Shown in pieces: positions 29,396 through 39,465 of a DNA stretch of 64,000 nt (the first letter of the stretch is position 1; every line of letters starts with the position of its first letter). Where the stretch lies: the NCBI GenBank assembly GCA_015146655.1, contig VKHL01000055.1, positions 1 through 64,000 on the forward strand, given 5' to 3'. A model generated the notes under the pieces. That model searched no databases. It was given only the letters and a program-made list of their open reading frames with translations, and was not told the origin of the DNA. The translations under genes were made by a program, and so were the position numbers. The DNA comes from Ochromonas danica (taxonomy: Eukaryota; Sar; Chrysophyceae; Chromulinales; Chromulinaceae).

Positions 29396-30239
29396 TTACA
29401 GTGATACAGTAAAAGCACGGTGAGCGCCTCTGCCATCATGTTTTCTCTTTCGTTTCCTGATTATCGATACAACTTCCGATCATTTTCTCTTTTTCTCATC
29501 ATTTATACAACTTCTACCATGAAGTGTAGTCAGGAACTTATTTTTAAAGCCATTAGTGATTATTATTCCTCTTTCGTGTAATCTATCGATGATATTGCAA
29601 CTCAATGGAAAGTTCCAACTACTATTTCAAAAGGGTAAACTCTTCCAGCAGCATTCGTCAATGACAACTTTCATCATGTCAATGAAGAAGGCATCGATCT
29701 GAGCAAACAGGCCGATGTTTGTCTGTATCTACAATTTCAAGAGTTCTTCACGGCCATAATGTTAAAAGAACCATTATCGAACTTCGCGCGATGGAACAGA
29801 ATGAGAGATCTTTCGGTGTCATATAGCGCAGTTCTTGGCTGCTCAATTAGTCTTCCTTGATAAAGGATATTATTAACTGTTTCTTCTTCTTAGTACAATG
29901 TAGTACTCAATCATCGCTATCATCGCTATTGAACTTTCTCTTCCTGTTGCTTTTCCCTTTGTTAGAAAGAGCAAGCTGAACCTGTCTTATTCCATTTCTT
30001 CTTTTTTTAGTTATTCAATTTGCTTGTCGAAATGCTGTAATTTCTAATGCTTTAAGTTCTTTCTTGTTCTTCAAAAGATAGACTGACTGAAGTCACTGAT
30101 CGACTAGATGAGGAGAGAGGCTTTTGATCAGTAGAAGAGTGGAATGGTTTGGAACGATGGTTGCGTTTTGCATTTCCATCGGTGGTTGCCATTCTATTCA
30201 TATCATATCATCATATATTAGTGAATAGCTTTGAACTTC
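29396..30239. other. Intergenic with a weak coding relic
   Basis: Around 29645-29830 a frame reads AFVNDNFHHVNEEGIDLSKQ, then VCLYLQFQEFFTAIMLKEP. This may be the end of an unidentified gene. No start, motif or neighbouring exon supports it. The rest is AT-rich and without recognised features. Confidence 0.35.
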
Positions 30240-30749
30240 TTACAAAGCATATCTGAAAGTTTCAGGGGATGAGCATTTGACCAAGAAACATGGAAATAGT
30301 CTCAGCAGCAGGCGGTGCCCTCTTTCAAACTTTGATGAGAAATGCTCCCTCGCTTCTTCCATTGCCCAATGCAAGAACCGTCCATAAGCAAGTTCGTTTT
30401 GCACTGTTTCATAAAATGGCCATAATTCTGACATTGATTGCCATGACTCGATGCATGATTGGTAACTAATAGGACCTTCCGTTGATCCTTCTAGCGAGGA
30501 AATGGTAGTGCCACCATGCCTCTCTCCCACAAAGATCTTTCCATCAAATAGGCGTTCGAACAGACTCAGGATGGTGGCTGGCGACAACTTGAACACAATG
30601 CCAGTATGGTGCACCCCTGTAGGAGCCATTCCACAAGCTTTCCTGCTCGGGTGAACAATCCACCGCGGCTCTGCAATGAAGGCCTCTCCTTTCAATGTCT
30701 TGGGCTCCTTAGTTTGCAAGAATTTAAGCTCCTGGGATTGCACGGACAA
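30240..30749 (-). CDS. Unidentified conserved protein fragment (PRWIVHPSRKACGMAPTG family), copy 1
   Basis: About 165 codons with no ATG at a convincing position; the frame opens with TTG near 30749, so this is probably a partial gene or an exon. It contains EPRWIVHPSRKACGMAPTGV, then IVFKLSPATILSLFERLFD and ESWQSMSELWPFYETVQNEL, ending HWAMEEAREHFSSKFERG. A second, more decayed copy lies at 35615-36170. Both lie just upstream of, and divergent from, a secreted glycosyltransferase gene. The family was not recognised; a glycan-related role would be guilt by association only. Confidence 0.45.
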   Translation of the reverse strand: MSVQSQELKFLQTKEPKTLKGEAFIAEPRWIVHPSRKACGMAPTGVHHTGIVFKLSPATILSLFERLFDGKIFVGERHGGTTISSLEGSTEGPISYQSCIESWQSMSELWPFYETVQNELAYGRFLHWAMEEAREHFSSKFERGHRLLLRLFPCFLVKCSSPETFRYAL

Positions 30750-31128
30750 GTGAAGACATTAATGGAAAAGACTGCTTTTCAATCGCCATGGCCAGTCTTA
30801 CCTTTCCGTCCTGTGCTCATCAAATGTAATCAAATCCATTTCATTCCGAAGATTTGACAGTAGTACCGGTGGCTATCTTCGAGATTGTTTGATTTGGAAC
30901 AAGTCCGGTGGTGGCATGAATTCGATGTCTCCTTTGGCATTTCGTGTTAACTTAACAGTACGGAGTGAGTGCTGACGCACGCCCGTGCTTGTCTGTGGTT
31001 CCGGGAAGAGGAGGTGGATTCCACTCCAGCAGCACCACAGCGGAGTGGGAGAACTGAGAGAAAGGAGCAGCAGAGAGACCCACTATTCAACTATTTACCA
31101 TTCATCATCAAGTCTCGAAGAAGTATTG

Positions 31129-32217
31129 ATGATGCGGATTTCTCCATTTTGTGTGATCATCTGGATCGCTGGATTAATTTCGGTAAATGCTGCCAAAGCA
31201 ACAACAAAAACAACCTTCGAAAATGAGATTTGCATCATGACCAAAGTAAAATCACTTGCAGAAACTAACAGTTGTCAATTTATTGAATGGATAGAGTATC
31301 ATTTCCTTTTGGGCGTGAATAAAATATTTGTGAATGATGATTGTTCAGAGGAACCATTGTTCAAGCAGATTTTACATTATTATTCTGTTTTGGGTCAAGT
31401 TGTGATTGCTTCCGAACAATCGAACTGCACTAACCACATACCGGATGAAGGAGGACTGATGAAAAGAACGTTTCAGAATTATGGCCACAGATGTGAGTGG
31501 ATGGCAGTTATTGACATGGACGAGTATATCACTTTTGTTAATGAAAACGTCGAAGTCACTTTCAGTGAGCGATTGAAACAAGCAAACACTTCAATCATCC
31601 GCATGCCATGGTTCGTTATGGGTTCTGAAGGCCATGAAAAGCGGCCAAAAGGCGTTACAATAGAATCGTTCATACACGGAGCCATGGATCAGCATCATCA
31701 TTGCAAAACAATTGCAAGGTCAGAAGAGGTTGACGAGTGGCCATTTCAGCATGTTCCTCGAGTGAAGAGGCCACATGAAATGATGCTGGGTATGAACATG
31801 ACAAGAAAAGAATACTTTCATAGCCCTCGATTGCACAAAGATGAAGTGACAGTGGGGAAAGACACAGCCAATGGCAATGCTATCACCGTGCCGAGAAGTG
31901 ACATTTACTTGAAACACTTCATTTTTCTGTCTTGGGAACAGTACATACAACAGCGCGGTGCATACAAAAAGATAGCTTCGGGTGCCAGTAATCATGTCTG
32001 GGGGGTGAATCCAAGAGAGAAATGGCTCATTGGAAATCAAACACACTTAACCAAGACTCTGTCAGGTGGTTTCACAAACTTCATGGCGAACAAGTTAAAA
32101 TTGCGGCTTCACGAACGTCATTTACCTGCTACAGTTGGTTCAATTGGGAAAGAAAGTGGTGAAGTTCAACAATCGAAATCAAGTGTGTTTGATGTTTGTG
32201 CGAAGTATTGGTGGTGA
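31129..32217 (+). CDS. Secreted GT92/GT2-like glycosyltransferase, copy 2
   Basis: Same length (362 residues) and start (MMRISPFCVIIWIAGLISVN) as copy 1, with the same DMDEY metal site and FVMGSEGHEKRP stretch. Differences cluster in the C-terminal third, for example KIASGASNHVWG for KIASGVSNLVWG and NQTHLTKTLSGG for NQTYFTNTLSGG. That part is identical to the fragment at 38420-38870, suggesting gene conversion among copies. The frame stays open upstream to 30985, but the signal peptide supports the start at 31129. Confidence 0.84.
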   Translation: MMRISPFCVIIWIAGLISVNAAKATTKTTFENEICIMTKVKSLAETNSCQFIEWIEYHFLLGVNKIFVNDDCSEEPLFKQILHYYSVLGQVVIASEQSNCTNHIPDEGGLMKRTFQNYGHRCEWMAVIDMDEYITFVNENVEVTFSERLKQANTSIIRMPWFVMGSEGHEKRPKGVTIESFIHGAMDQHHHCKTIARSEEVDEWPFQHVPRVKRPHEMMLGMNMTRKEYFHSPRLHKDEVTVGKDTANGNAITVPRSDIYLKHFIFLSWEQYIQQRGAYKKIASGASNHVWGVNPREKWLIGNQTHLTKTLSGGFTNFMANKLKLRLHERHLPATVGSIGKESGEVQQSKSSVFDVCAKYWW

Positions 32218-32234
32218 TGATTTTGTAGCTGAAT

Positions 32235-32380
32235 TGTACTCTATTGTGCTGAGCGTTTGTGTACTTTCAATCACAATCCCCAGTGGAGTCACAGTAAGTC
32301 TGTTCTGGGTCGATGGAAAGTGCTTGGTATCGACTGGCGGCGATACTGTCGTGGTTGTCTGGAGATTCCCCTCCGCTTAA
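32235..32380 (+). pseudogene. C-terminal WD40 fragment downstream of GT92 copy 2
   Basis: A second copy of the fragment at 25640-25785 ending VSTGGDTVVVVWRFPSA, carried along in the segmental duplication. Confidence 0.55.
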
Positions 32381-32735
32381 TTTTGCTAGACCTACTGTAC
32401 AATGGGATGTTATCCTATCTCATATTAACAATAAGCTTCTAATGCAGATATTATCGCAAGCTATACCTCTCGTTCGCCATGAACAACTCAGACTGTAAAG
32501 TAAACGCGAAGAGTTGGGACTATGAAACTTTTAAATAACTGCCTGCTACACTAGGACCTTAAGCCCATCCAAGCATACAATGAGTGAAGGTGCATCTTAA
32601 TACACTGATGAGAATAACTCTATCTGGATATTCTCATCTACGGCTACGAAGCAAGAATCTGCATAGGGAAAGCATAACAAAATGTGTTTATTAGGATGAC
32701 AGAGGAGTGATCGCTTTGCCTCCAATTCAGACGTC

Positions 32736-33445
32736 TTAAGGTGCTTCCATTGTAAATTGAGACCTCTGGGCATACAGGTCGGGATGTTCCAGACTCAATG
32801 ACTTATGAGTTGTCAAGGCTCTTTGCGCATCCGCTTCCTCATCTTCCTGGGAGCGACTAAGAGGGAAGATCAAGTCAGTGAGGAAGAGAGCTAAGAAGAT
32901 GGCGATTAAGCCCACAGCCCAAGTGGCCAAGACGGCGGCAGTGTGATGACGAATGGGACCTTCGTGACCATAGGTCAGACCATTCATTCCTTCATCATTC
33001 ACATAGCGATAGCTAATCAAGGCAGTGAACAAGAATGCAATCGATCCACCAATGCCATGCACGGTCACAACACTGTAAGGTTGATCATTTAAACCATCCT
33101 TGATCAAGAGATTGGCAATGATACGAGTCGCAATGACTGTAATGACAGAGATGATCATAGCACCACCAACTGTAACGAGGCCACTAGAAGGAGTGGTAGA
33201 GACCAAACCCAACAAGATGGCATTGATCAAGGTTATATTGGAGAAAGGAATATCAAACACAAAGTCAATGAGGTAGTTCAATGCGATAGAAATCATCACA
33301 CCAGCAATAGTGTTTACCACAGCCTGAGAAGCTGAGACTGACGCAGCATGAGCCTTACCAACATTGATACCAAACCATAGAAACCACATGGCTAAGACAG
33401 AAAAGAGAGCTACTTCAGGGTTACGAGGAGTAGCAGGTGTTGGCT
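32736..33445 (-). pseudogene. Ammonium transporter, truncated copy 2
   Basis: Only the C-terminal part of the AMT gene remains, from TPATPRNPEVALFSVLAMWF to the stop. The sequence breaks at about 33442, removing the first half of the pore, including the first twin-His. The retained part, including TVHGIGGSIAFLF, matches the full-length gene at protein level. Confidence 0.88.
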
Positions 33446-33682
33446 TTAGGTGCTTTGCTCACGATGAAAAGTGGAAAAGCAATAAAATGGGTTCCGAGCA
33501 CAGGTAATATTAAAACAACAACATCACTTTCAATTGATTATATGGAATCAGTGACATCAGTCACAATATCTGCAATACCGGTAGCAACATGATTAGGGCT
33601 AGTCATGACAAAAGAGACGCGGTAAAGTTTTTAATGAAATAGCAGAAGAATATCCCGATATTGAATCAAATCATTAAGCAAT

Positions 33683-33700
33683 GATTAACTTAACAAGGAA
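33683..33700. promoter_or_regulatory. TTAACTTAACAAGG motif (unit 4)
   Basis: GATTAACTTAACAAGGAAAA lies about 150 bases upstream of a PRXL2 5' fragment. No GT8 gene is present on its other side, where the truncated transporter copy lies instead. Confidence 0.4.
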
Positions 33701-33839
33701 AACACTGTTCTTGGCGTTTTTTCGAAAAACCACCTGTTAACTAAACTCAGCAACCCATCCATCCATGAAGAGAAAAACAAAAGCAGAAGAGGAAGAAGGA
33801 GAAGCATAAAAAGAAGAAGATGCATCAGCAGGTCACTCT

Positions 33840-34220
33840 TTTCTTATGCTCTACATGCTCTACTACTTGAAGCTCTTCACGAAGTATTCCACAGCCATTA
33901 TCTCGAACACTACTGGTGTGGCCTCCTTTAGTTCCTCTTCTGTTCCTAACATTGCTGGCAATGGTGTGGAAGCTTTGAGCACCATTGAACTCAAGTCAGT
34001 GACAAAATCAGAATTCAACAGATCGTTCCCCCATTCAGGCAGGCAGTCTATGGGCTGAGCGACCTGCTCTTGTCTATGTTGTTCGTAGGCCAGGTTGTGT
34101 GCTCTGCAATCTCGCATCAAAGCAGGGCAGTATTACAATGACATCAATGTGATGGGAGTGATCAAGGAAGTAGCTCCAATTAAAGGAGCTGAAACAGATG
34201 AAAAGCTTGGTGTAGGAGAT
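33840..34220 (+). pseudogene. PRXL2-like N-terminal fragment (unit 4)
   Basis: It shows LKLFTKYSTAIIS with NGVEALSTIELKSVT, then ALVYVVRRPGCVLC in another frame, followed by a deleted and frameshifted region and finally sequence matching APIKGAETDEKLGVG. It ends abruptly at the roughly 400-bp shuffled unit. Non-functional. Confidence 0.68.
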
Positions 34221-34224
34221 TGAC

Positions 34225-34540
34225 AGTAATGAAGGTTCCTTTGGAGAGTGTGGAGGATTAGGAAGGAATGTGTGTAACATGCTGATATCAGATATGTAAG
34301 TGATTATAGTTAGATTGAGCAATTCGGTAATCGAGTAAAACAATTGGATGCCAATTGTGGGGTCGATTGAAAGCATGAGCAGAAGAACTGATTTCCACAT
34401 CGGAATACTTCGCTTTGTGTGAGAAGGTTCTCTGCGTTGGCCTGGTGACTATCCGATTAACCCCATCAAAGACCTCGAGTCAAGTTTCTTGCTGATCGTG
34501 ATCAGCTTTCTTGTTCTTGGTTATAACTTCTTGTTTGCTG
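34225..34540 (+). repeat. Shuffled ~400-bp unit, copy 3
   Basis: Similar to 28665-29085 with small deletions. Landmarks are CTTTGGAGAGTGTGGAGGAT, GATATCAGATATGTAAGT and CTTGCTGATCGTGATCAGCT. Confidence 0.78.
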
Positions 34541-34544
34541 TTGG

Positions 34545-34700
34545 TGACATTGTGTTGCTCGAGGGGTAAAAAGCAATGGTGACCTAGTCTTCTATGCCTG
34601 GGGTCGTCGAGACATGGGGCAATATCCTCTCCATGACAAGGAGGAAGTCAATCTAGACGATTTGAGGCCTCGCATTCTTCCTTCTTTACCCTCGGGTTAA
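34545..34700 (+). pseudogene. Short RCC1 fragment of the ChaC/RCC1 gene
   Basis: This matches 11236-11385 (GTGTTGCTCGAGGGGTAAAA through TTTACCCTCGGG), then breaks. It is the third displaced copy of this segment in the window. Confidence 0.88.
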
Positions 34701-34842
34701 GCAAATGATTGTTCAGAGGACCCTCCTGCTTCAGAGACGGACAATGCTTGATTAACTCACCCAGCTGCTCATAAGATATGATGCGATCATACAGGTCATT
34801 GTAGTCATGACAAAATAGCATCAGTGTACTGAATGCTGATGA

Positions 34843-34906
34843 AGACTAAAGTAAAATCACTTGCAGAACCTACCAGTTGTGAATTCATTGAATGGATAGA
34901 GTTTCA
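34843..34906 (+). pseudogene. GT92-like N-terminal scrap
   Basis: About 60 bases correspond to TKVKSLAETNSCQFIEWIE of the GT92-like genes, here reading TKVKSLAEPTSCEFIEWIE. Both sides are unrelated. Confidence 0.8.
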
Positions 34907-35614
34907 ACGCCAAGTTTCATGCCAACATCACGAATGAAGTTGCCCCATCACACTATCAATAATCAATTGCTGAGCTTTCGGTGGATAGGAACAAGAAAAT
35001 TGGGATGAAAGGAGACAGCTTTTGAAAAAGAAGAGGATTTATGGAGGATGGACCTTTTGCCATCACAAGACGATATCTCCACGCAGTTGAGGCGAAGAAG
35101 TTCGATCAAACTTAAAATGAGGTCGAAAGAGACATCAGTTTTAGGTTCTTGGTAGTAAATTGCACAGTATTTTCTTCAAAAGAAATTATTTACATTAGAT
35201 ACTCGTACCACAAAAGGCTCTTCAGGCGATTTTATAATTTTAAGTTACAGGTCCTCCAAATGCTGAGCCTTTTCTTATACAGCATCAGATAAGTGAATCA
35301 AATAGTCACTGGAAGAGCCTCGTTCGAAAGCAGGCGAGTTTATGGCACGAACAGTTCATAGCCCTCATCCAACGGGCGACAATATCGTGGACTGGTCCTT
35401 CCTGACCCGTCTCGACATTGGCTTCAGACAATAAGAAGTCAAGTATATTCGCTTAATCATACTCAATCATAGCAGCACGTTGGTAGAACCTATATCTCAC
35501 TCTATAAGGCTCTGTGAGGACAATTTGATATTACCGGACTCCCCACTATAAAGTGAGAGCTTTGCATCTTCAACAATATATTAGTGAATAGATTTAATCA
35601 GGCTTTGAAATCTC
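34907..35614. other. Intergenic, no gene recognised
   Basis: No coherent reading frame, repeat or motif was identified. Confidence 0.4.
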
Positions 35615-36170
35615 TTACAAAGAATATCTGAAAATTTCAAGTTGATGAGCATTTGACCAAGAAATATGGAAATATCTCAGCAGCGGGCGGTGCCCTCTTT
35701 CAAACTTCGATGAGAAATGCTCCCTCGCTTCTTCCATTGCCCAATGTAAGAGCCGTCCATAAGCTACTTCGTTTTGCACTGTTTCATAAAATGGCCATAG
35801 TTCTGGCATTGATTGCCATGACTCGATGCATGAGAGGTAGCTAATAGGACACTCCGTTGATCCTTCTGGCGAGGGAATGGAAGTGTCACCACATCTCTCT
35901 CCCACCCTCCAACAAAGATCTTAAGATCGTTATATCAAAAAGCCTTTCGAACAGACTCAGGATGGTGGCTGGTGACAATTTGAACACAATGCCAGTATAG
36001 TGCACCCCTGTCAGAGCCATTTCACAAGCTTTCCTCCTCGGGTGAACAATCCACCGCAGCTCTGCAATGAAGGCCTCTCCTTTCGATGGCTGGGCTACTT
36101 AGTTTACCAGAATTCCTGCTGCTGGGAGTGCATGGACCAGCGGAGACTTTAATTTTCAATCGCCATGGCC
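35615..36170 (-). pseudogene. Decayed copy 2 of the PRWIVHPSRKACGMAPTG family
   Basis: Homologous to 30240-30749. It keeps ESWQSMPELWPFYETVQNEV and HWAMEEAREHFSSKFERG in one frame (35615-35905), but the upstream half is split among frames with small insertions near 35915 and 36090. It lies upstream of, and divergent from, the O-fucosyltransferase-like gene. The duplication therefore included a region 5' of a glycosyltransferase gene in both cases. Confidence 0.6.
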
Positions 36171-36506
36171 AGTCTTATCTTTCCGCCCTGTGCTCCTCAG
36201 ACGCTTCTAATCTAGCCAAATCCATTTCAATTCGAAGATTTGACAATAGCACTAGCTATCTTCGATTTGGGACAAGTGGCATGAATTGGAATTGGACCAC
36301 ACGGAAAACGATTTGTTAAACGCGTTTTATTCCTTCGAAAATCCTGAAATACGAAAGGCAGGCACATTTGTTGGAGGCGGGATTGCCACGCACACACAGC
36401 AGGACCCTCACTCACTTCGAGGATGGGGCCCACCACATCACAGGATAAAAGAAATAAACTGCTGAGTAAATTAGCCGAAAGGGCAAACAAAACTAGAACT
36501 TTAACT

Positions 36507-37731
36507 ATGATGCAGAAAACTTCAACACCAAGGATATGTTTGCTTCTGATTATTTTTGTTGTTTTAAATAGTTGCAAAGCTTCGGAGGAAAAAATGCAAC
36601 GAAACTCACAGAATGCCACTCATCAAGCAAGCAACCACATCAAGTATTTTGCTCCTAATCGGACTCCGTATTTTGTACCTGGACTTTACTCAGGCTTTAC
36701 AAATCAGCGAAACTCATTCTATGGCTCTGCGATTTTGTCAATGCTGAAAAACTGGACTTTGGTGTTGCCTCATTGGGTATTTGAATATAACAATGCCGAA
36801 GGAGCACAAACTCGACCGTTCAATTATTTTTACCATATTAACACAACAAAGCTGTCAAATACACCCGAGCTTATCAATTTCAGATATGCTCACCATATTC
36901 CTGACAGCCATCTCCCATCGTGTTTGCGTCAACTGCAATGCAAATTCGCCACCTGCACTAATCCAACAATTGAAGTCATTGACAAATGGATGCATAAAAA
37001 CGAGATCGCTTGTGTTAATGCGGATACATCATATTACAAGACCCTTCAGACAGTTGCTCAATTTTACGGGAAGTCGGAGGACGTGCCTTCGCTGCCCATC
37101 ATGCACCTCTTTCGGTCGATTCTGGTGCCCAGTCAGCTCTACCAAGGCATCAGCGAGGTGATTCTGGGCAGATTGTACGACAAGTACCACACCAGAGTGT
37201 TTGTGAGTGTGCACGCGAGGATCGAGGCAGACTTCGTGCATGCCTGCAGTGTGTGGTGAGTGGGAACGTGTTCAACAACAACTTCAACTCAACTTTTTAT
37301 TCGACTTCCACAGGCCCAAGAAGAGCTGGGAGCCTGCTGACCAAAAGACGAACAAGCCAAGACTTCGTGAGTGCATGGTGACGGATGAGGGCATCCTGCG
37401 CGCTCTGGTGGACGAACGAGTCCCCTTGCAGACCGTACTCCTCATCATGAACGGACACGACTCGGACTTCGCCTTCCCCGCCTTGTCCGCGCTGTGCAAG
37501 GCCTACCAGTGCGTAAGAAAAGAGATGCTGTGGTCGCTGAGTGGCGAGGCGCCTGTCGAGCTGGTACGTACCCCGACCTCCGTGGCGATGATCGACGCAT
37601 TGCTGGCCAGTCATGCGATTCACTTCTTTGGCAACATGTATAGTACAATGTCACTAGATATATACTACAGCAGAGTGGCGGAGGGAAAGAAGGCGAGTAT
37701 GTATAATTATATTAATAATACAACAGTGTGA
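36507..37731 (+). CDS. Secreted O-fucosyltransferase-like protein
   Basis: Two exons, 36507-37255 and 37314-37731, flank a 58-nt intron (GTGAGT..CCACAG); splicing joins VHACSVW to PKKSWEPADQ in frame and gives about 388 residues. The start is the Met preceding a signal peptide, MMQKTSTPRICLLLIIFVVL. Motifs of the GDP-fucose O-fucosyltransferase superfamily are GLYSGFTNQRNSF near the N-terminus (G-x-NNQR donor loop), FVSVHARIEADF (the conserved H-x-R peptide, R being the proposed catalytic Arg) and AIHFFGNMYSTMSLDI (FxGN.YST). The role is probably fucose transfer to a secreted glycan or protein; the acceptor is unknown. Exon 2 is noticeably more GC-rich than exon 1, which may reflect different origins or a compositional boundary. 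Confidence 0.8.
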
Positions 37732-37869
37732 CATGAAGGTGTATGGTAAACCGTCCAATGAAACCTCGGCTGTAATAATAAGTTCAGAGCAAAAGGACAC
37801 ATAAATTAGACTGGTCGATGCAAAGCATTCTTCCTGCGCAAAGCATTCCTCCTAACGTTATACAGTTCG

Positions 37870-38410
37870 CTCTTCTGTGGTTAAAATCATCAAGAAAGGA
37901 ACCAATATGCTGCCAGGGGTCCAAGATAAACGACAGTGTGAGAGAGAGGAGAACGATAGAGGAATTTGTTGTACCACGATCGGTGTGTTTTCTTCTTCAG
38001 GCACAACTAATGAGCAACAAGAATGAATGGCTTCGAAGCAGGTTTTTCGTCATTTTATATCTTTTCCCGTAACAGAGTGGCCCAAAGAAACTTTCAGGAT
38101 CTTCACTTTCATTCCAATGGGTAGCGATAAGACCTCTACGGGCATCGAAGATCATAACCAATCGAATACAATAAACCTTTGTTGTCAGTTCTGGTTTATC
38201 TGCTTCAGAAAATCCTCTCTGTTATCTCAGCTTCAGATTGATTGCCAGTAATATTTCCCCAAAAGTTGCCTCCATTGGATACATGAAGCTGTAAAAAACT
38301 CTTTCCTTCATCGTATCAATAGCAATCTTGATTTCTTCGATTTGATGATGGTACAAAGAGGGGACGTATCGTCGATGACCCCTTCTGAGGCGGTCCATTG
38401 TTGACCATGG
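37870..38410. repeat. Dispersed repeat, copy 1 (mate at 58870-59260)
   Basis: Blocks such as GATAAACGACAGTG, GAGAGGAGAACGATAGAGGAAT and CAACAAGAATGAATGGCTTC match 58885-59030. ATCGTCGATGACCCCTTCTG matches 59205-59225. The copies have diverged by indels. The antisense strand near 59200-59540 looks weakly coding, so both may be remains of one gene. Confidence 0.72.
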
Positions 38411-38419
38411 CAAGAGACA

Positions 38420-38870
38420 GAGACCGCATGAAATGATGCCGGGTATGAACATGACAAGAAAAGAATACTTTCATAGCCCTCAATTGCACAAAGATGAAGT
38501 GACAGTGGGGAAAGACACAGCCAATGGCAATGCTATCACCGTGCCGAGAAGTGACATTTACTTGAAACACTTCATTTTTCTGTCTTGGGAACAGTACATA
38601 CAACAGCGCGGTGCATACAAAAAGATAGCTTCGGGTGCCAGTAATCATGTCTGGGGGGTGAATCCAAGAGAGAAATGGCTCATTGGAAATCAAACACACT
38701 TAACCAAGACTCTGTCAGGTGGTTTCACAAACTTCATGGCGAACAAGTTAAAATTGCGGCTTCACGAACGTCATTTACCTGCTACAGTTGGTTCAATTGG
38801 GAAAGAAAGTGGTGAAGTTCAACAATCGAAATCAAGTGTGTTTGATGTTTGTGCGAAGTATTGGTGGTGA
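38420..38870 (+). pseudogene. GT92-like C-terminal fragment (copy 3)
   Basis: This encodes the last 145 residues of the GT92-like proteins from HEMMPGMNMTRKEYFHSPQL to DVCAKYWW, identical to copy 2 in the variable stretches. The DMDE catalytic half is missing. The 3' flank differs from copies 1 and 2 but matches 46890-47140. Confidence 0.88.
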
Positions 38871-39465
38871 TTTTGTAGCTGAAAAACGTCCGAATTGTAG
38901 TCAAACTGTATTGATGTTGATGATTAGTTATTATTCATATTGAATGGTGCTCAGTGCCAACTATTATTATAGTGCATTGCAATCTAATGTGCTAAATACA
39001 CATTACAGTAGCATTAATGATATGAACATTACAGTAGCATTACAACTATTGACTGCAAAGACACGCATATACTAACCTTTCAATCCATCAACCTGGCACG
39101 GTAGTCTTTCGACAGACCAAATGCCTCCGCATGGCTGAGGAGAAAGCCATCTGTCTATAGACACTTCACCGTCGTCTCAAGTGCCAAGATATTCTATTTC
39201 TCTTCACTCTTTTCCTTCGGACATTAAGTGCCAAGAAAAGCTCTATTTTTGCAAAAGTCGACTTAAATTAAGAAATTGGGTGGGGTTTTTTTACCCTTTG
39301 GTTTTTTGTTTGTCCAAGTTTCTGCATGAGGCGTGCAGAGCAGAGCGTGGCGTACAAGTACCACAGATCAGAGATGCTCTCAACTCCACTATGCGTGTTG
39401 GGAATAACCCCATTAAGTTAATCCCAGTTTAAGTTAACAAGAGTAAAGCCTGCACATGGCTGTTA
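38871..39465. other. Intergenic; first 240 bases duplicated at 46890-47140
   Basis: From 38866 the flank TTTTGTAGCTGAAAAACGTC through CAATCCATCAACC is shared with 46900-47135. Beyond 39110 nothing is recognised, apart from TTAAGTTAAC (39429), the reverse of the GT8/PRXL2 motif. Confidence 0.65.

Larger units (their letters stand above)
31103..33445. repeat. Segmental duplication, copy 2
   Basis: This matches 24512-27455 without the 602-base insertion. Homology begins at TCAAGTCTCGAAGAAGTATT and ends inside the transporter at GGAGTAGCAGGTGT (about 33440), where unrelated sequence starts. Confidence 0.92.
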
